Shown in pieces: positions 1 through 11,998 of a stretch of 64,000 nt of DNA. Source of the stretch: Alisma plantago-aquatica (Eukaryota > Streptophyta > Magnoliopsida > Alismatales > Alismataceae); NCBI GenBank assembly GCA_963693085.1, contig OY856409.1:1333318415-1333382414 (forward strand), in the 5' to 3' direction. The position numbers and the translations under genes are program-made. Under the pieces are notes generated by a model. It worked only from the letters and a program-made list of their open reading frames with translations. It made no database searches and was not told the DNA's origin. Positions within the stretch are counted from its first letter, which is position 1; each line of letters begins with the position of its first letter.

Positions 1-1010
1 ATAATGTTAATATCAAAAGACTAAAACTTAATACCCCAAATAGAACATAACTTTGGCACTGTCGTCTAGGGCACATAAATGAGAATTGCATATCTATACT
101 TCTTAAAGATGGTTATCTAGACTCTTTTGATCTGGAATCAATAGAGACATGTGAATCTTGTTTGATGAGCAAGATGGCTAAGACCCCTTTCACTGGTAAT
201 AATGAGAGGGCTAGTGATCTATTAGGACTCATACATACTGATGTGTGCAGACCTTTTAGAACAACCGTCAGAGGTGGGTATTAGTACTTCATTACCTTCA
301 CTGGTGACTTCAATAGGTATGGCTATGTTTATTTAGAGAAACATAACTCAGATACTCTTGACAGGTTTAACGAGTTTATGAATGAAGATAGAACCAACTT
401 GGTAAAAGTGTTAAGGCACTTCATTCCAGTCGAGGTGGCTAATACTTAAACCAAGAGTTTGAGAACCTCCTTAGAGCCCATGGGATTGTATCCTAGTGGA
501 CTCTGCATGTAACACCTCAACATAATGGTGTGTCAAAAAGAAGGAATCACACATAATGGTGCGATCAATGATGAGTTTAGTTGAGCTTCTGACTACCTTC
601 TAGGTTTTTTCTCTACAAACTGTTGCATATTCACTAAATTGAGTACCATCTAAATCAGTTCGAAAGACACCATATGAGATATGGCATGGAAAACATCCCA
701 AAACATCTTGTATGAGGATTTGGGGATGTGAAGCTTATGTTAAAAGAATGTTTTTTGATAAGATTGGTCCTAAACTTGATAAATGTTATTTTGTTGGATA
801 TGCTAAAGGAACAAGAGGATATTGCTTTTATTCCCAATATAACAACAAAGTTTTTGTTGCCAGGGATGTTGCATTCCTTGAGATGGAATTCATTTCCAAA
901 GGAATCAGTGGGAGAAAAGTGGAACTCAAAGAGGTTTGAGACCAACAAGAAAATATTGAACTGATAGATGAACAAGAGGAACAAAGAGAATCACAATATG
1001 TTATGGAGTC
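1..1010 (+). pseudogene. Ty1/copia pol remnant, copy 1: GAG-pre-integrase and integrase
   Basis: Decayed integrase part of a copia polyprotein; the element starts upstream of the window. Short stretches in shifting frames resemble the zinc-binding pre-integrase region, the integrase core (near 220-470) and its C-terminal end (712-939, beginning MRIWGCEAYVKRMF). The same order and wording recur at 32640-34480, so it belongs to the same family as copy 2. Several frameshifts and stops exclude function. Integrase would have inserted the element's DNA into chromosomes. Confidence 0.85.
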
Positions 1011-1139
1011 TCAAATTCCTCAAGTAACACATGAACCTCATAGATCTAATAGGACATGCCTTGAGCCTAAAAGATTTGGATATCTTGTTATCGGGAAGGC
1101 AGTGAATTGGTCATAGATGATGATCCAATATCCTACAAA

Positions 1140-1910
1140 GATGCTACCAGAGTCTGAGAAATGGCTTTAGGCCATGAGATCTAAGATGGAATCCATATAT
1201 ACCAACAAAGTATGGACTTTGGTGGATGCACCTGATAATGGTAAACCCCATAGAGTGCAAAGTGGGTCTTCAAGAAGAAGACCGACATGGATGGTAAAGT
1301 ACAAATCTATTAGGGCAGATCAGTAGAAAAGGGTTTCATACAAGTTCAAGGTGTTGACTATGATAAAACCTTTTCTCCAATGGCCATAGTTAAGCCCATT
1401 AGGATCATGCTTGCCTCTACAGCTTATCATGAGTATGAGATTTGGCAGATGGATGTTAAAACTATATTCCTTAATGGGAATCTTCTCGAGGATGTGTATA
1501 TGACACAACCTAAGGGTTTTCTAAAATTGAAGGCTGCAAATAAAGTCTATAAGCTACAAAGGGAAATCTATGGATTGAAGCAAGCATCTCAGAGCTCTTC
1601 ATTTTGACGAGACAGTCAAAAAGTTTGGCTTTATTCAAGATGAAGATGAATCTTATGTGTACAAGAAGGTTAGTGGGAGCATAGTGACATTCCTCATATT
1701 GTATATAGATGACATACTATTGATGGGGAATGATATCCCTACTTTACAAAAGGTAAATATGTGGCTTGGAAATACATTCTCCATGAAAAACTTGGGAAAA
1801 GCATCCTACATCTTAGGGATAAAGATCTATAGAGATATATCCAGAAGGCTTCTTGGACTAAGTCAAAGCACATACATTGACAAAGTGTTGAAGTGGTTCA
1901 ACACGTAGAA
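1140..1910 (+). pseudogene. Ty1/copia reverse transcriptase remnant, copy 1
   Basis: Reverse transcriptase of the same broken polyprotein. The block around 1440-1590 reads EIWQMDVKTIFLNGNL and VYMTQPKGF, typical of the Angela/Tork branch of copia. The catalytic box is YIDD at about 1702-1713, a conservative change from the usual YVDD. It is followed by DLGEASYILGIKIYRD-like sequence (here NLGKASYILGIKIYRD). The fragments lie in different frames (1380-1607 and 1657-1908) and stops remain, so the enzyme is dead. Lineage assignment rests on motif wording only. Confidence 0.88.
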
Positions 1911-2640
1911 CTCAAAGAGAGGAAACCTACCAGCATTGCATGGAGTGACCATCTCTAAAGTTCAATGTCCTGGTTCTTGTGAAGAAAGGGAAAACATGAG
2001 TTTGATTCTATATGCTTCAGCAATTAGATCAATCATGTACGTAATGTTGTGCACCCTTCCAAACGTCTTGTATGCCTTGAGCATGACGTGCATATATCAT
2101 TCATATCCAAGTGACGCTCACTAGACAGTCGTGAGGAACATCCTTAAGAACTTTAGAAGAACTAAGGATCAGTTCTTAGTCTACGCAGAGAGGAAGAGTT
2201 GGTGGTAAAATGTTACACCATTGCAAGCTTCCAGACTGACAAAGATGATTACAAATCACAATCAAGATTCATGTTTTGCCTAAACAACAGAGCTATAAGC
2301 TGGAAGAGTTCCAAGTAAGAGATAGTTGTCAATTCTACAACAAAGGCCAAGTATATTGCTGTATCAAATGCAGCAAAGGAGGTTGTATGGATCAAGAAGT
2401 TCATTACAGAACTTAGTGTCATTCCAAGCATCAACAAAGCAATCAAGCTATATTGTGACAAAAATTGAGCTCGCATCAGTTCTCAAAGAATATACAAAGG
2501 TGGTTCCCTATCATATGAGAGATCATAAAACAAGGAGATGTAAAGATTTACAAAGTACCAACTAAGAATAATTTTGATGACCCCTTGACAAAGGAACTTT
2601 CATAGAAGAAGCATGACGGTCATGTTAGATCACTTGGAAT
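1911..2640 (+). pseudogene. Ty1/copia RNase H remnant, copy 1
   Basis: C-terminal connection and RNase H part of the copia polyprotein, heavily broken. It aligns by eye with 35400-36150 of copy 2. Short recognisable pieces include SWKSSK around 2299 and the ending with DPLTK near 2575-2595. It is followed directly by the polypurine tract at about 2669-2680 and the LTR, the expected order for the 3' end of a copia internal region. Confidence 0.75.
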
Positions 2641-2680
2641 ACGATTCATGGGTGATATGCTCAAAGTGCAAGTGGGAGTC

Positions 2681-4283
2681 TTTTGGTATGTATGCCCAAA
2701 TAGCCCATCATATGATGATTGTATTGACATAACTTGTAATTGATTTGATTAATAAATAAAGGCAAGGTTCCAAATTATTCTATTTAATCAGTAATGAGAT
2801 AATGGTGTAACATTATAAATGTCTAGAAAATAATATTACTCGATGATGTATGTCTTCAAGTATAAGATTTGGGGAAATGATATCATACAGATATTAAAAT
2901 TACATATACATATTCTCATTATGTCCTTGATCGGTTGTTATTGTGGAAGGTTGATAGACAACAATGAGACATAAGATCAGAGTGTGAGTTGGTTGATGAC
3001 AAAATCACCAGTCATGATATGGCAAGCACACATATACATGTTAGAGAATAGTGTATCAGACAGAACCACCGTGATGCTAACACATGGAAGCCATCATCAT
3101 GGAAGTCATAGTCAGCTCTCATAGTGATGGTGTTGGTTATGGTTCTTAAACCTAAAATCACTACACTCATCACATGTCTTTGAGTACACTTTGACATCAT
3201 CAAACATAGTCCTAAAACATGGGTTGTTATAAAAGTGATGATTGGGTGACTTTGACACATGGGGATAGATTGTGAGTGATATAAATGGGGTTTGTCCCTC
3301 CTACATGAGTTTGATGTTCTAGGCCTCTTGATTAGCAAGATTAAGAAATGCATGACCATACACATGTGAGTCAATATGTGATATTGAGCTTACATATATC
3401 TCATACAGTTTGTTGTAGTTTAAGAAACAAGATTGAATGATGAAGAGGATGACTGCTCCATTCCTAAAGTTCAATCTGGACATCAGTGACAAAAGAACTA
3501 TACAAACACTACAACACCATACACAGATTGTAGGTTAAAGTTGTTATCCAACTTTCAATTTGCTTGGGTAGCATTGATGTGTGACTAGGAACCACTTATT
3601 GCTTGTGATGTCATAAGTTGTTATGGACATTCACTGCCAATATAATATGGGACCTATAGGGTCACACACATAGGTCTCGACCTAGAAGAGGAGTTTAATC
3701 TTGAATGACAATTGAATTAATTGCTAAAACGTTCAAGTAATTAATTCACACAACAAATCAGGCCGACTGCACTGCCAAACACCCATGTCACAAAGTGATA
3801 CGGTTGTCTGGAGTGCCAAACGGTCATCTCAAGGGTTGAGACGGGCGTTTAGAAGTGTCAGGTTGATTTGATTGAAATTGGCTATGGTGTGAACTGACCG
3901 TATTAGCTTGGGTAATGATGTGACCATCTGGGTGACTGAGATGGCCATCTTGCATTAGTGGGACTGGTCAGTTTAGCCAAAGGAAGGTTCTATATACTTT
4001 TTGTATTCATTTCAATTCCACATTACTTGTTGTGCATGGAATTGATGCTTGGCATTAATGGGAAACAAATTGCCAATTTTGTATGTGATTGGGAAACTAC
4101 GAAATGCCTGTCTCATAGTGTGAGATGACCGTCTTGCATGCCATATGACTGTCTGGTGTGTCATCCAGTCATTTCGGTGGTCACAGGTTGCAAAATTTAA
4201 GATTTTTTGGTCCCTTCCACTCCTGCACAGATTGGGAACTCAGACCCTAACCCCTCCTATAAAAAGTGGGGTATTGGGGGCCT
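2681..4283 (+). repeat. Copia LTR, first part (interrupted)
   Basis: First 1.6 kb of a copia LTR, matching 36196-37820 of the downstream LTR. It begins TTTTGGTATG where the other copy begins TGTTGGTATG, so its terminal TG is mutated. It follows the polypurine sequence AAGTGGGAGTC. The LTR is cut at 4283 by the Tekay element and resumes at 21713. The putative TATA box TATAAAAA is at 4258-4265, only about 18 bp before the break. The stretch 3780-4175 is rich in short palindromes, described separately. Confidence 0.88.
3786..4172 (+). repeat. Palindrome-rich block in copia LTR
   Basis: A 390-bp part of U3 full of variants of GACCGTCT, GAGATGGCCATCT and related words in both orientations. Examples are the 12-bp palindrome AGATGGCCATCT at about 3939-3950 and ATGACTG with CAGTCAT arms at 4144-4171. 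The corresponding block of the other LTR (37317-37710) has the same layout with changed words. No coding sequence is apparent. Confidence 0.6.
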
Positions 4284-5123
4284 TGTTATAACCCCATTTT
4301 TCTAAATCATGTAATGAGATTTGTAAATCTTCTTTTAAGAAATAAATGAAATCAATGGTTGATTTAATGGTTTGATTTGAATGAATTTCGTGCCTTGTTT
4401 TCTTAATGGGCCTTATTGCCTATTAAGCCCAATTGAAAGAAAAAGAAAAAGAAAAGGAAAAGGAATTCAATTGGATAAAGGAATAAATAAGAAAATAGAT
4501 AAAAGAAGAATAAAAGGCTAAGGAATATTTTCCAAAATGGAATTTCAAAATATAAAGGTTCCTTGAGGTTCAAGGAACTCAGGATAATAATATAATGGCA
4601 AAGGAAAGAGAAAATATGTGGAAAATATAAATAAATAAGTGTTAACTTGCAACTGAAGAAAATGGATCATTTTCTTTAGATAATAATCCCAATTTTTGCA
4701 GGATGAAAGATAAAAGCATACCCTTAAAATTTGAATTAAAAAGGAGTTCTAATTTGGGAGTTATTGCTTTTTCAAATTATTCTCACATTTGTGAATTATC
4801 TTGGAAATTAGGAAATCGTTTCTTTTTTTGGTTGAGCGTGGACGATGATGGTTTTTGGATCTTGATCCAACTGACACTTCTTATCGTCAAGTCCCAGCAG
4901 GACTCAGACTCTAGCCATGAAATAGGAGAACTTTCCCCTTTGATTTCCAATCGATTCAGTGCATGTGCACTCGTGGAATATATTCCATTGGGTCTGAGAG
5001 AGAGAAGCGAAGCTTCTCGACCTAAGGTTGGCTGGATTTCATCACATCTACACGAATTGCCCAATTGGGCCAAAAGCTAGGATGGCAGTAGGTATAGAAA
5101 CCCTAAAAGAGCCCCCCTAGTCC

Positions 5124-5131
5124 TATATAAA
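5124..5131 (+). promoter_or_regulatory. TATA box of Tekay 5' LTR
   Basis: TATATAAA, 840 bp into the LTR, preceded by a C-rich run and followed by the GC-richer presumed start of transcription. The same octamer lies at the same place in the 3' LTR (19738-19745). The promoter role is inferred from position and sequence. Confidence 0.65.
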
Positions 5132-5939
5132 GACCATCGCTCGAGTTCTCACACCCTTGCGCTCTCGAACGACCATCTCTTAGGTCCCAACACCCCCTCT
5201 CTTGATCAAACTCTATCTGGAGAGGGCTCCGCCTTGCTCTTCTACGGCTTGAGCAGCAAGGAAGGGAGGAGACAACGTACAACCATCATTTGATCAGGGA
5301 TCACCGTGATCCTGTGCGAGGATCTAATGGTGCTAAGGGCAGCCCGTTAAGTTAAGTCGCTCACGACACAGAGCGTTAGATCAAGATCCGACGACCGACA
5401 GCAAGCAACAGCGCATGCTTTTGGGTTAGTGGGGACAATCAACACGGAGCGTCAGATCAAGACACGGACCAGCGGCACATTGATCGTGCGGTCGATGAAA
5501 TTCGGTAAATAGCTCTCTCTAGTCGAATTTCTAGTAAAATGCATTTTCTTGGAAAAATCATATCTAATGGTAGAAAACTCCAATGGAAAAACTTTATACA
5601 TGAAAGTTGCATAGAAAAATACGAGGAATAATATAAAAATAGTTTGAGAATCTAGTTCTATCTAGTTTTGTAAAAGTACCTTAATTTGATGGAAAAAGGT
5701 GTTAAAAAGTAATTAGAACCCCTAATTGAATATAAAGGGTGAATCTTTGTGGATTAATAGGTTGTTTTGAGAAGTATTAACATGTTGCATATTAAAATAG
5801 GGTTTTCATTTGTTTTGAATGCATAGTTGACTAATTTAGGGTTTTAACCTATATATGAAGAATAATATATATGGAACCCCTAATTTAGGGTAAAAGAAGA
5901 GAAAAACCTTATTTTTTTAACAGAAGTCAGAGGGAATTT

Positions 5940-6635
5940 TTATTCATCTCGCCCCTCTCTTGCAAGATGGTTCAAAAGAATATTATCACATGTTGAACTA
6001 CTCATAATAGAATTAAACTTGGAAGTACTACTGCCATTACACATATCCATGTTGACCAAGTCAACTATGTTGCTAGGAGGACACCTATAGTAGTAGGGGC
6101 CCCTCTTGTTTTTAATATGAAATTTAGCAAGCTGGTCAGCGACCCTGTTCCCCTCCCGATTGATATGAACACAGGTCCATCTTGGTTTGAAACCTCTCTT
6201 CGCAGCAGCAATCCATCTTGCCAGTCTAGGGAACTCTGTATCATCTCCTACTAGAGCCAACTTAGCATTCCTGCAATCAGTTTCTACACAAATTTTATTA
6301 CAATTTAGAGTTTGTCCGATCTCTACAGCAAACTCAATGGCCCGAGTTTTTGCTTCAAGGGCACTGTCAGCTCGGAAGGATTTGCCCCAGCCACCACACC
6401 AGCGGCCCTGATCATCTCTACATACAACAACTGCAGCAGCCCGACAGGATGTAGGATTGAAAGTTGCGTCGGTATTCATCTTCAAAGACCCTGGTTTTGG
6501 TTTCTTCCATCCGTTGTGAGGACCTTTGTTCAGAGTCATTCTTTTGTCCACCGCCCAAGCTTTCAAGTTGACCATCACCTCTTTGGAAATAAGTGCCTTC
6601 AGCTGACCAACAACAAGCTTCTTCTTCTCAAACAC
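5940..6635 (-). pseudogene. LINE ORF2 C-terminal RNase H domain
   Basis: RVT_3-type RNase H, which removes RNA from the RNA-DNA hybrid. Motifs: LKMNTDATFNP with the first catalytic aspartate, AEAKTRAIEFAVE-like (here ALEAKTRAIEFAVE) with the glutamate, CVETDCRNAKLAL with the second aspartate, and VHINREGNRVADQLAKF at the end. 231 residues up to the stop, which lies about 20 bp from the A tract. An RNase H after zf-RVT marks the plant L1 subgroup. It is a frame apart from upstream ORF2. Confidence 0.92.
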
Positions 6636-6639
6636 CTGG

Positions 6640-7726
6640 AGGTTGCGATGCTTCCAAATCTGCCAACAACCAATGGCGAACTGGATATCATGCGGTGTGG
6701 ATGTTGACAGTTATTGTGTATCCAGTTCCAAAGGCCAGTTTCACTGAAGAATTTGTTCCAACAGTTCTGTGCCAAAATCTCCTTCCATACAAGTGTCGCC
6801 TGTTCGCAGTCCCTTAGAGCATGGAAAACTGTTTCTTCCTCTATGCCGCATATCGGACAGAGCGCATTAGTAGTCAGGTTCCGGGCTACTCTGCTGCTAT
6901 TTGTCAAAATGTCATTGTGCCCCAAAAGCCATAAGAAATATTTGACCTTCATGCTTGCCTTCAGCTTCCAAACTGTCTCCCTTTTGTCGTCAGTTCTAAC
7001 ATCTTTCCCTTCTCTCAGAATGTCGTATGCACTCCTGGTGGTGAAGATACCCGAGTCAGTGTGGCACCAGGCGCGGGTGTCCTGGTTGTCTGTCTCCAGG
7101 GGGACATTCATCTGTGTGATCTTCTTTACAATGTCTTGCGGCATCCAATCTTCAAGGAACTCCTCGTCCCATCTATTCTCCAAATTCACAAGGGAAGAAA
7201 CTCTTAAGTCCAACAACTCACCTGGCACCGGTTTTAGGATGTGGTCCTTCAGTGGTGTAGCATTACCCCACCATCTGTCAAACCACACCCTAGTGTTTTC
7301 TCCATTCACAGGAATTATCATGGATTTTTCATGGATGAAGGATCTGCCACTCAACACAGCACACCCCAGTCTGGAAATATTAGGCATACAACCTCCATTG
7401 AAATTCATGAACTTGTTCAGCAATCCCCCGCACCACAAAGATTTCGTATGAGTACTCAAATCCCACGCATGTTTGTAAATCATAGCTTGGTTCAGTTCCC
7501 TCATCGACCTCACTCCCAGCCCACCATATTTTTTGTCACTAGTAATTTTGTTCCAGGACACAAGAGAAAGAGCATGTTGTTTCTTATTCCCGCCCCAGAT
7601 GAAAGATCTAATGCTACTGTCTAGGCGGTCACAGATCTTTGCTGGTAGCACTGTTGTCTGCATGGTGTAGCTGGGGATCGCCGTGAGAGTCGCTTTAGCC
7701 AGACACACCCTGCCTACAAGACTCAA
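6640..7726 (-). pseudogene. LINE ORF2 thumb and zf-RVT region
   Basis: Continues ORF2 in the same frame. It starts MSLVGRVCLAKATLTAIPSYTMQT and contains CDRLDSSIRSFIWGG and WNKITSDKKYGGLGVRSM. It then has the zf-RVT domain found after the polymerase in plant L1 elements, including KYFLWLLGHNDILTN, CPICGIEEETVFHALRDC and W. A frameshift near 6670 moves the reading into the RNase H frame. The function of zf-RVT is not settled; it is assumed to bind nucleic acid. Confidence 0.9.
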
Positions 7727-7738
7727 GGTTCTAGCTGA

Positions 7739-8683
7739 CTATGAGTTTATACTGTTCGAGACCTTTTCCAAAATGTTGCCATATGTTGCCACCTTAACTC
7801 TACCATGGATAAGAGGAACTCCTAGATATTTTCCCATGTTTTCTGAATGAGTGAAACCGCTTTCTCTGCATATACACCTTCTGAGTCTCAACGGGACACT
7901 CTTAGAAAAATGAATACAAGATTTGTTCATTGAGATCGCTTGACCGGACACCGCACCAAAATGTTTAAAGCAATCCATCATCGTTCTCATTTCCATCACA
8001 TCCGCCTTAGCAAAAAGGAATAGGTCGTCAGCAAAACAAAGGTGGGAGATCCTAGGACCCTTATGGTACATCTGAATAGGTGTCCATTTCTTCTCACGCA
8101 CCATATTATCTATAGATTGGCATACTCTTTCGAGGAAAAGCACAAAAATATATGGGGATAAGGGGTCTCCTTCCCTGAGACCTCTAGTATCTTTAAACGA
8201 GACTGCTTTCTTTCCATTCCAAACTATGGAGGCCTCTCCACTGGAAATAGAATTTAAGATATAGGTTCGTATAGAATCAAGAATGCCGACTTTCAGAAGT
8301 GTGTCCGCTATAAAAGGCCAGGTCAACTTATCATAAGCTTTAGTGAGATCCACCTTAATTGCCATCATCTTTGGAGTAGTCTTCCTTCTCATGAGATGAA
8401 TGATTTCCTGTGCAACCGTGATGTTGTCAGAAATATGCCTGCCACGAACGAAAGCACTTTGGGTAGGAGATATCCAATCAGCTAAGAAGTGTTTTAAGCG
8501 TTCAACAACAACCTTGGACGTTAACTTCAGCACATTATTGTTAAGCGAGATGGGTCTGAACTTATCACATTTCTCAGGCTTCGTCACTTTGGGAATGAGG
8601 ACAATGGTAGCATCACAGAGAGATTGCTCAAGCTCAGTACTTGAGAGCACATTGTTGATGGTCGCCAGAAGAGAATGCTTCAC
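7739..8683 (-). pseudogene. LINE ORF2 reverse transcriptase domain
   Basis: Non-LTR reverse transcriptase. In order: ATIVLIPKVTKPEKCDKFRPISL, QSAFVRGRHISDNI, MAIKVDLTKAYDKLTW with the first catalytic aspartate, GLREGDPLSPYIFVL, and the catalytic FADDLFLFA box. It makes cDNA directly at the nicked target. All key residues seen here are present. The domain is intact across 314 residues and in frame with the flanking ORF2 parts. Confidence 0.95.
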
Positions 8684-9160
8684 CGCATGCCAGTTTTTTT
8701 AAAGAAAGGAGCTGTCTACCCCATTCAGGCCAGGTGCTTTGTGAGGATTGGATTTAGATAAGATGTTATGGATCTCCTGAAGAGTGGAAGCTTGCTAGAT
8801 GAACTACTTTTCTATGGAGGACAAAGGCTTGAAGGCTCCCCAATAAAGGATGATCGCCTCCTTGTTAGCACAGACAGGTTCATCGAAAATCTTCTTAAAG
8901 TGATTTCCAACCATATAAAGAATAACCTGTTCGTCTGTCACCCAATTACTCGTTTCATCTTTAAGCATGGAGACTGTATTTGACCTTCTCCGCTGCTTAA
9001 CAAAAGCATTATATAACTTAGAGTTATTATCTCCGTTGATGGTCCAATTAATGTGACTCTTCTGTCTCAAATCCATTTCCTCCTTTTTCAAAATGTTCAT
9101 GTACTCAGATTCCATATCAGCAATGAGTCCAATAGTTTGATGATCATACGAGTCCACCAA
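8684..9160 (-). pseudogene. LINE ORF2 linker between endonuclease and RT
   Basis: Same frame as the endonuclease and reverse transcriptase. It contains INWTINGDNNSKLYNAFVKQRRRSNTV, the usual plant L1 linker signature, and further on KAPGLNGVDSSF, which corresponds to KAPGPDG at the start of the reverse transcriptase. In-frame stops lie at 8804-8806 and about 8794 and 8700. The upstream end of the RT domain is therefore included here. Confidence 0.82.
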
Positions 9161-9166
9161 GCTGGC

Positions 9167-10171
9167 TTAGAGGATATCTAAATTCCAAATGAGACGTTTC
9201 TTTTCCCTTGTCAGTAGGTGCCTGGATTTCATCGCCCAACTAGAGATATGTTGTTTGGACCGTTCCAAGGCCTCATGAAAGCACAAGCTCTCATTCCAGT
9301 TATCTTTTATAATCTGTTGGAAGCCCATATCCGCAGACCATGATTCCTTTATCATAAATCTGGGCGTGAAAGGCACGCTGCTAGTAGCCTTTAACAGAAG
9401 GGGACAGTGATCAGAACTCACTCTAGGGAGATGCTCCACCACATATTGTGGGAACTGTTGTATAAATTCGGAATTAGCAACAACCCTATCCAAACGTTCT
9501 CGCAGTCTTCCATGGACATTTGTATATTTTGTTCCATTGAAACCCGAATCCGAAAGACCAGTTTCCAGAAGGGTGTTGTTGAAAAGATTAGCCTCATTAA
9601 AATTGTAGTGCACGCTTCCCATCTTCTCCTCAGGCAAGAGTGTTGTATTGAAACCCCCCATAGCTACCCACGACATATGATCATCAATTCTGATGTCCTT
9701 GAGGGCCTCCCACAGAGTTTTCCAGACAGAGATGTGAGGACTAGCATAGATAAACATAACCAACACTGCGTCATTAATCTTACAAGAAACAAACTGCCTG
9801 TGATAGTTAACAATCTTGACATCGACCTCCTCTTCCTTCCAACAGATCCAAATTCCTCCCGCGAATCTTCTCGCTTCGCATATGAAGTATTTGGTGAAGC
9901 CGAGCTTAGTTATAGTGTCTGTGGCAGCTTGGCCACTGATCCGTGGTTCTAGGATAGACACAACAGAAGGTTTCTTAGAGTTGATGATGTCTTTAAGGAC
10001 TCTCACTCTGTTATCATTTCCTATACCTCTCACGTTCCAGCACACGATGTTTGCCTTAAACATTAAAGATGGATTGTCAGGATGTGCAGTGATATACTTC
10101 GACAACTCAAGCCGAGATGGATTCCTGCTCATCTTCACAAGGGCCCTCTTCTCCTCCAGCTTGCTTGCCAT
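9167..10171 (-). pseudogene. LINE ORF2 apurinic-type endonuclease domain
   Basis: N-terminal part of ORF2, an exonuclease/endonuclease/phosphatase fold that nicks target DNA to prime reverse transcription. Visible motifs are NIVCWNVRGIG near residue 40, the catalytic-type glutamate in SILEPRI, RLRERLDRVVAN, and SSDHCPLLL with the conserved SDH. The usual GDFN box reads GGFN, which removes a metal-binding aspartate, so this domain is probably inactive. A single in-frame TAA at 9167-9169 separates it from the rest of ORF2, which continues in the same frame. Confidence 0.9.
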
Positions 10172-10175
10172 TATC

Positions 10176-11998
10176 CTACCCCTCTATGCATTCTGCATAT
10201 GTTGTTACTCTCGGACTGTGCTGCCGCATATTGAGAGGGTCATGAGGTTTGTTTCTACCTTTTCTTTTAGTGCTAAAATTGTTACTAGTGTCATCTCTTC
10301 TCGGGAGCAAAGCTTTCTCCTTCTCGCGTGTTTGTTTCCTCGACTTATCTTTCTTTAGCCGTGACGACATCAATAGTTTAGCTACTTCATTTTATTTGTC
10401 CTCGTCCCCCATTTCAACTTTTGCCTCCACAACAATATTCTCATAGTCGACTATAATGATTTCATCTGCCTCTGGTCGGACTGCCACATGATCAACGTTG
10501 TCGTGTTCTTTGGCATCCTTCTTCTGCTGTAAGACCTTATTAGGATTATCTTGGTTCGAGATGTCCCTCAGTATGTTTCCATCTTCTTCTTGTATATGAA
10601 CCATCGCCTGCACCTTCTTCTTCCTCCAGACCTTCGCTGGCCTTCCCTGTCCCTCTCTATCTTCTATCTGCGCACTCACGTTTCCAGATTCATTCTCCCT
10701 GTTGCTGTCTTCCGTGGTCTCCTCCAGGCATTCAAACCTGTTGGACGAGTTGTGAGTTGAGTTATGCAGGGATGCCTTTCACCTTCTTCCGTTGTTCCTC
10801 TTCGTTTGGACCTGACATCCGCCATGGTTACTCTGACCCCCTCCTGCTGGGTTGCTTTGCTCAACGTTTTGTGTGTCGGTAACTTCAGCTCTGTTGTTAT
10901 GCTTCGTGCTAACGCCGGCCCTACAGGCTTTGGCTGTGTGCCCTTCCTGGCCACAATTAGCACAGGACCAGGGGAGCCCTTCATAGTAGACATCATACTC
11001 TATGCCATTGATGATGACAAAGGTGACAAGTTCCTTCGCCGTATCAATTTCTATGGCCAGTCTTGCAAAACAGGTTCTGAATCTGTGTAACGTGTGGGTG
11101 TCGACTTTCACGAGTTGGCCAAGCACCTTCCCCATGTATTCAAACATAGTGGGAACATAAAGATGCAGTGGAAGATTCAGCACCCTAGACCAAGTAACAA
11201 TGTAGTCTGGGAGGGCCTGTGTCGGCTTGAAGTTGGGGAACCATTCCCAGATCACTAAGGAGTAACCAAAAATCTTCCAGGGGCCGCCCATTGTATTGTT
11301 TCATAATCTGACTGACAGGATAATTGTACAACAAAGTTACCATGTTCTAGCTCGAACATATTAAATCTACCCTTGATCTTCCATAAAAGTTTGATCTTAT
11401 CCCTTAACGTCATGTAGCCGATCTCCGTGCCAATCAGGCGTGCCACAATCACATATCTCCATAGCTTCGTAAGACCCTCCTCCACCTCCAGCTCGATGGC
11501 CAGGTAGGGGGTTCCGTCCATCTCACTCAACGACACCATTCCCGGCGGCAGATCGTCGACGAACAGATTATCCAGGAAGTGCTCGTTGCTATCTGTTCCT
11601 TGTTGTTGGATGATATTCCCCTCTGTCATCTGGGCATAGGTTTGTTGCATGCTTTTGTTGGCCACGGTCTGGTCCTCCTGCGTGAGGCATCCGACCTCTT
11701 CCTATGCTGAATGGTCCTGTCTGGCTTCCTTGTCCGACCCAACATCGCCTTGTTGCCCACACATCCCCTTCATGGTGAAGGAGAGGCCGATTTGTGGTAT
11801 CATATGTGTTGCCACTCTTTTCCTCCGGGTTCCTTACCTCCTCGTCGTCTCCATGTTGGCCTGTCTTCTGCGGTTACTTTCATTGTCGACTCCAGGATCA
11901 AAGGTCTTGGCTTCTCCACTGTTCACTGACTCCCATTCCTGATCGCCTCCATGATTGCCCCCGATCGCCCCCTCACTCCCGTGCCCTAGCGCCGCCAT
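10176..11998 (-). pseudogene. LINE ORF1, gag-like RNA-binding protein
   Basis: Likely start is the ATG at 11998, just inside the element's 5' end. 11665-11255 encodes a DUF4283-type domain (motif LWRYVIVARLIG, then KLLWKIKGRFNMFELEHGNFVVQ). It continues after a frameshift in 11291-10779 with GPWKIFGYSLVIWEW and PDYIVTWSRVLNLPLHLY. A CCHC zinc knuckle (CANCGQEGHTAKAC) follows near 10930. The tail to 10176 is polar and low in complexity and crosses frames. In plant L1 elements this protein coats the element RNA. A stop near 11703 and the frameshift near 11270 make this copy defective. Confidence 0.85.

Noticed and set aside
4703..5080. 125-codon frame in the Tekay 5' LTR
   Set aside because: LTR sequence; the homologous 3' LTR does not keep the frame.
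6714..7451. Plus-strand open frames opposite the LINE (also 6312-6707, 9407-9952, 9816-10358)
   Set aside because: Antisense shadows of LINE ORF2, whose motifs are clear on the minus strand.
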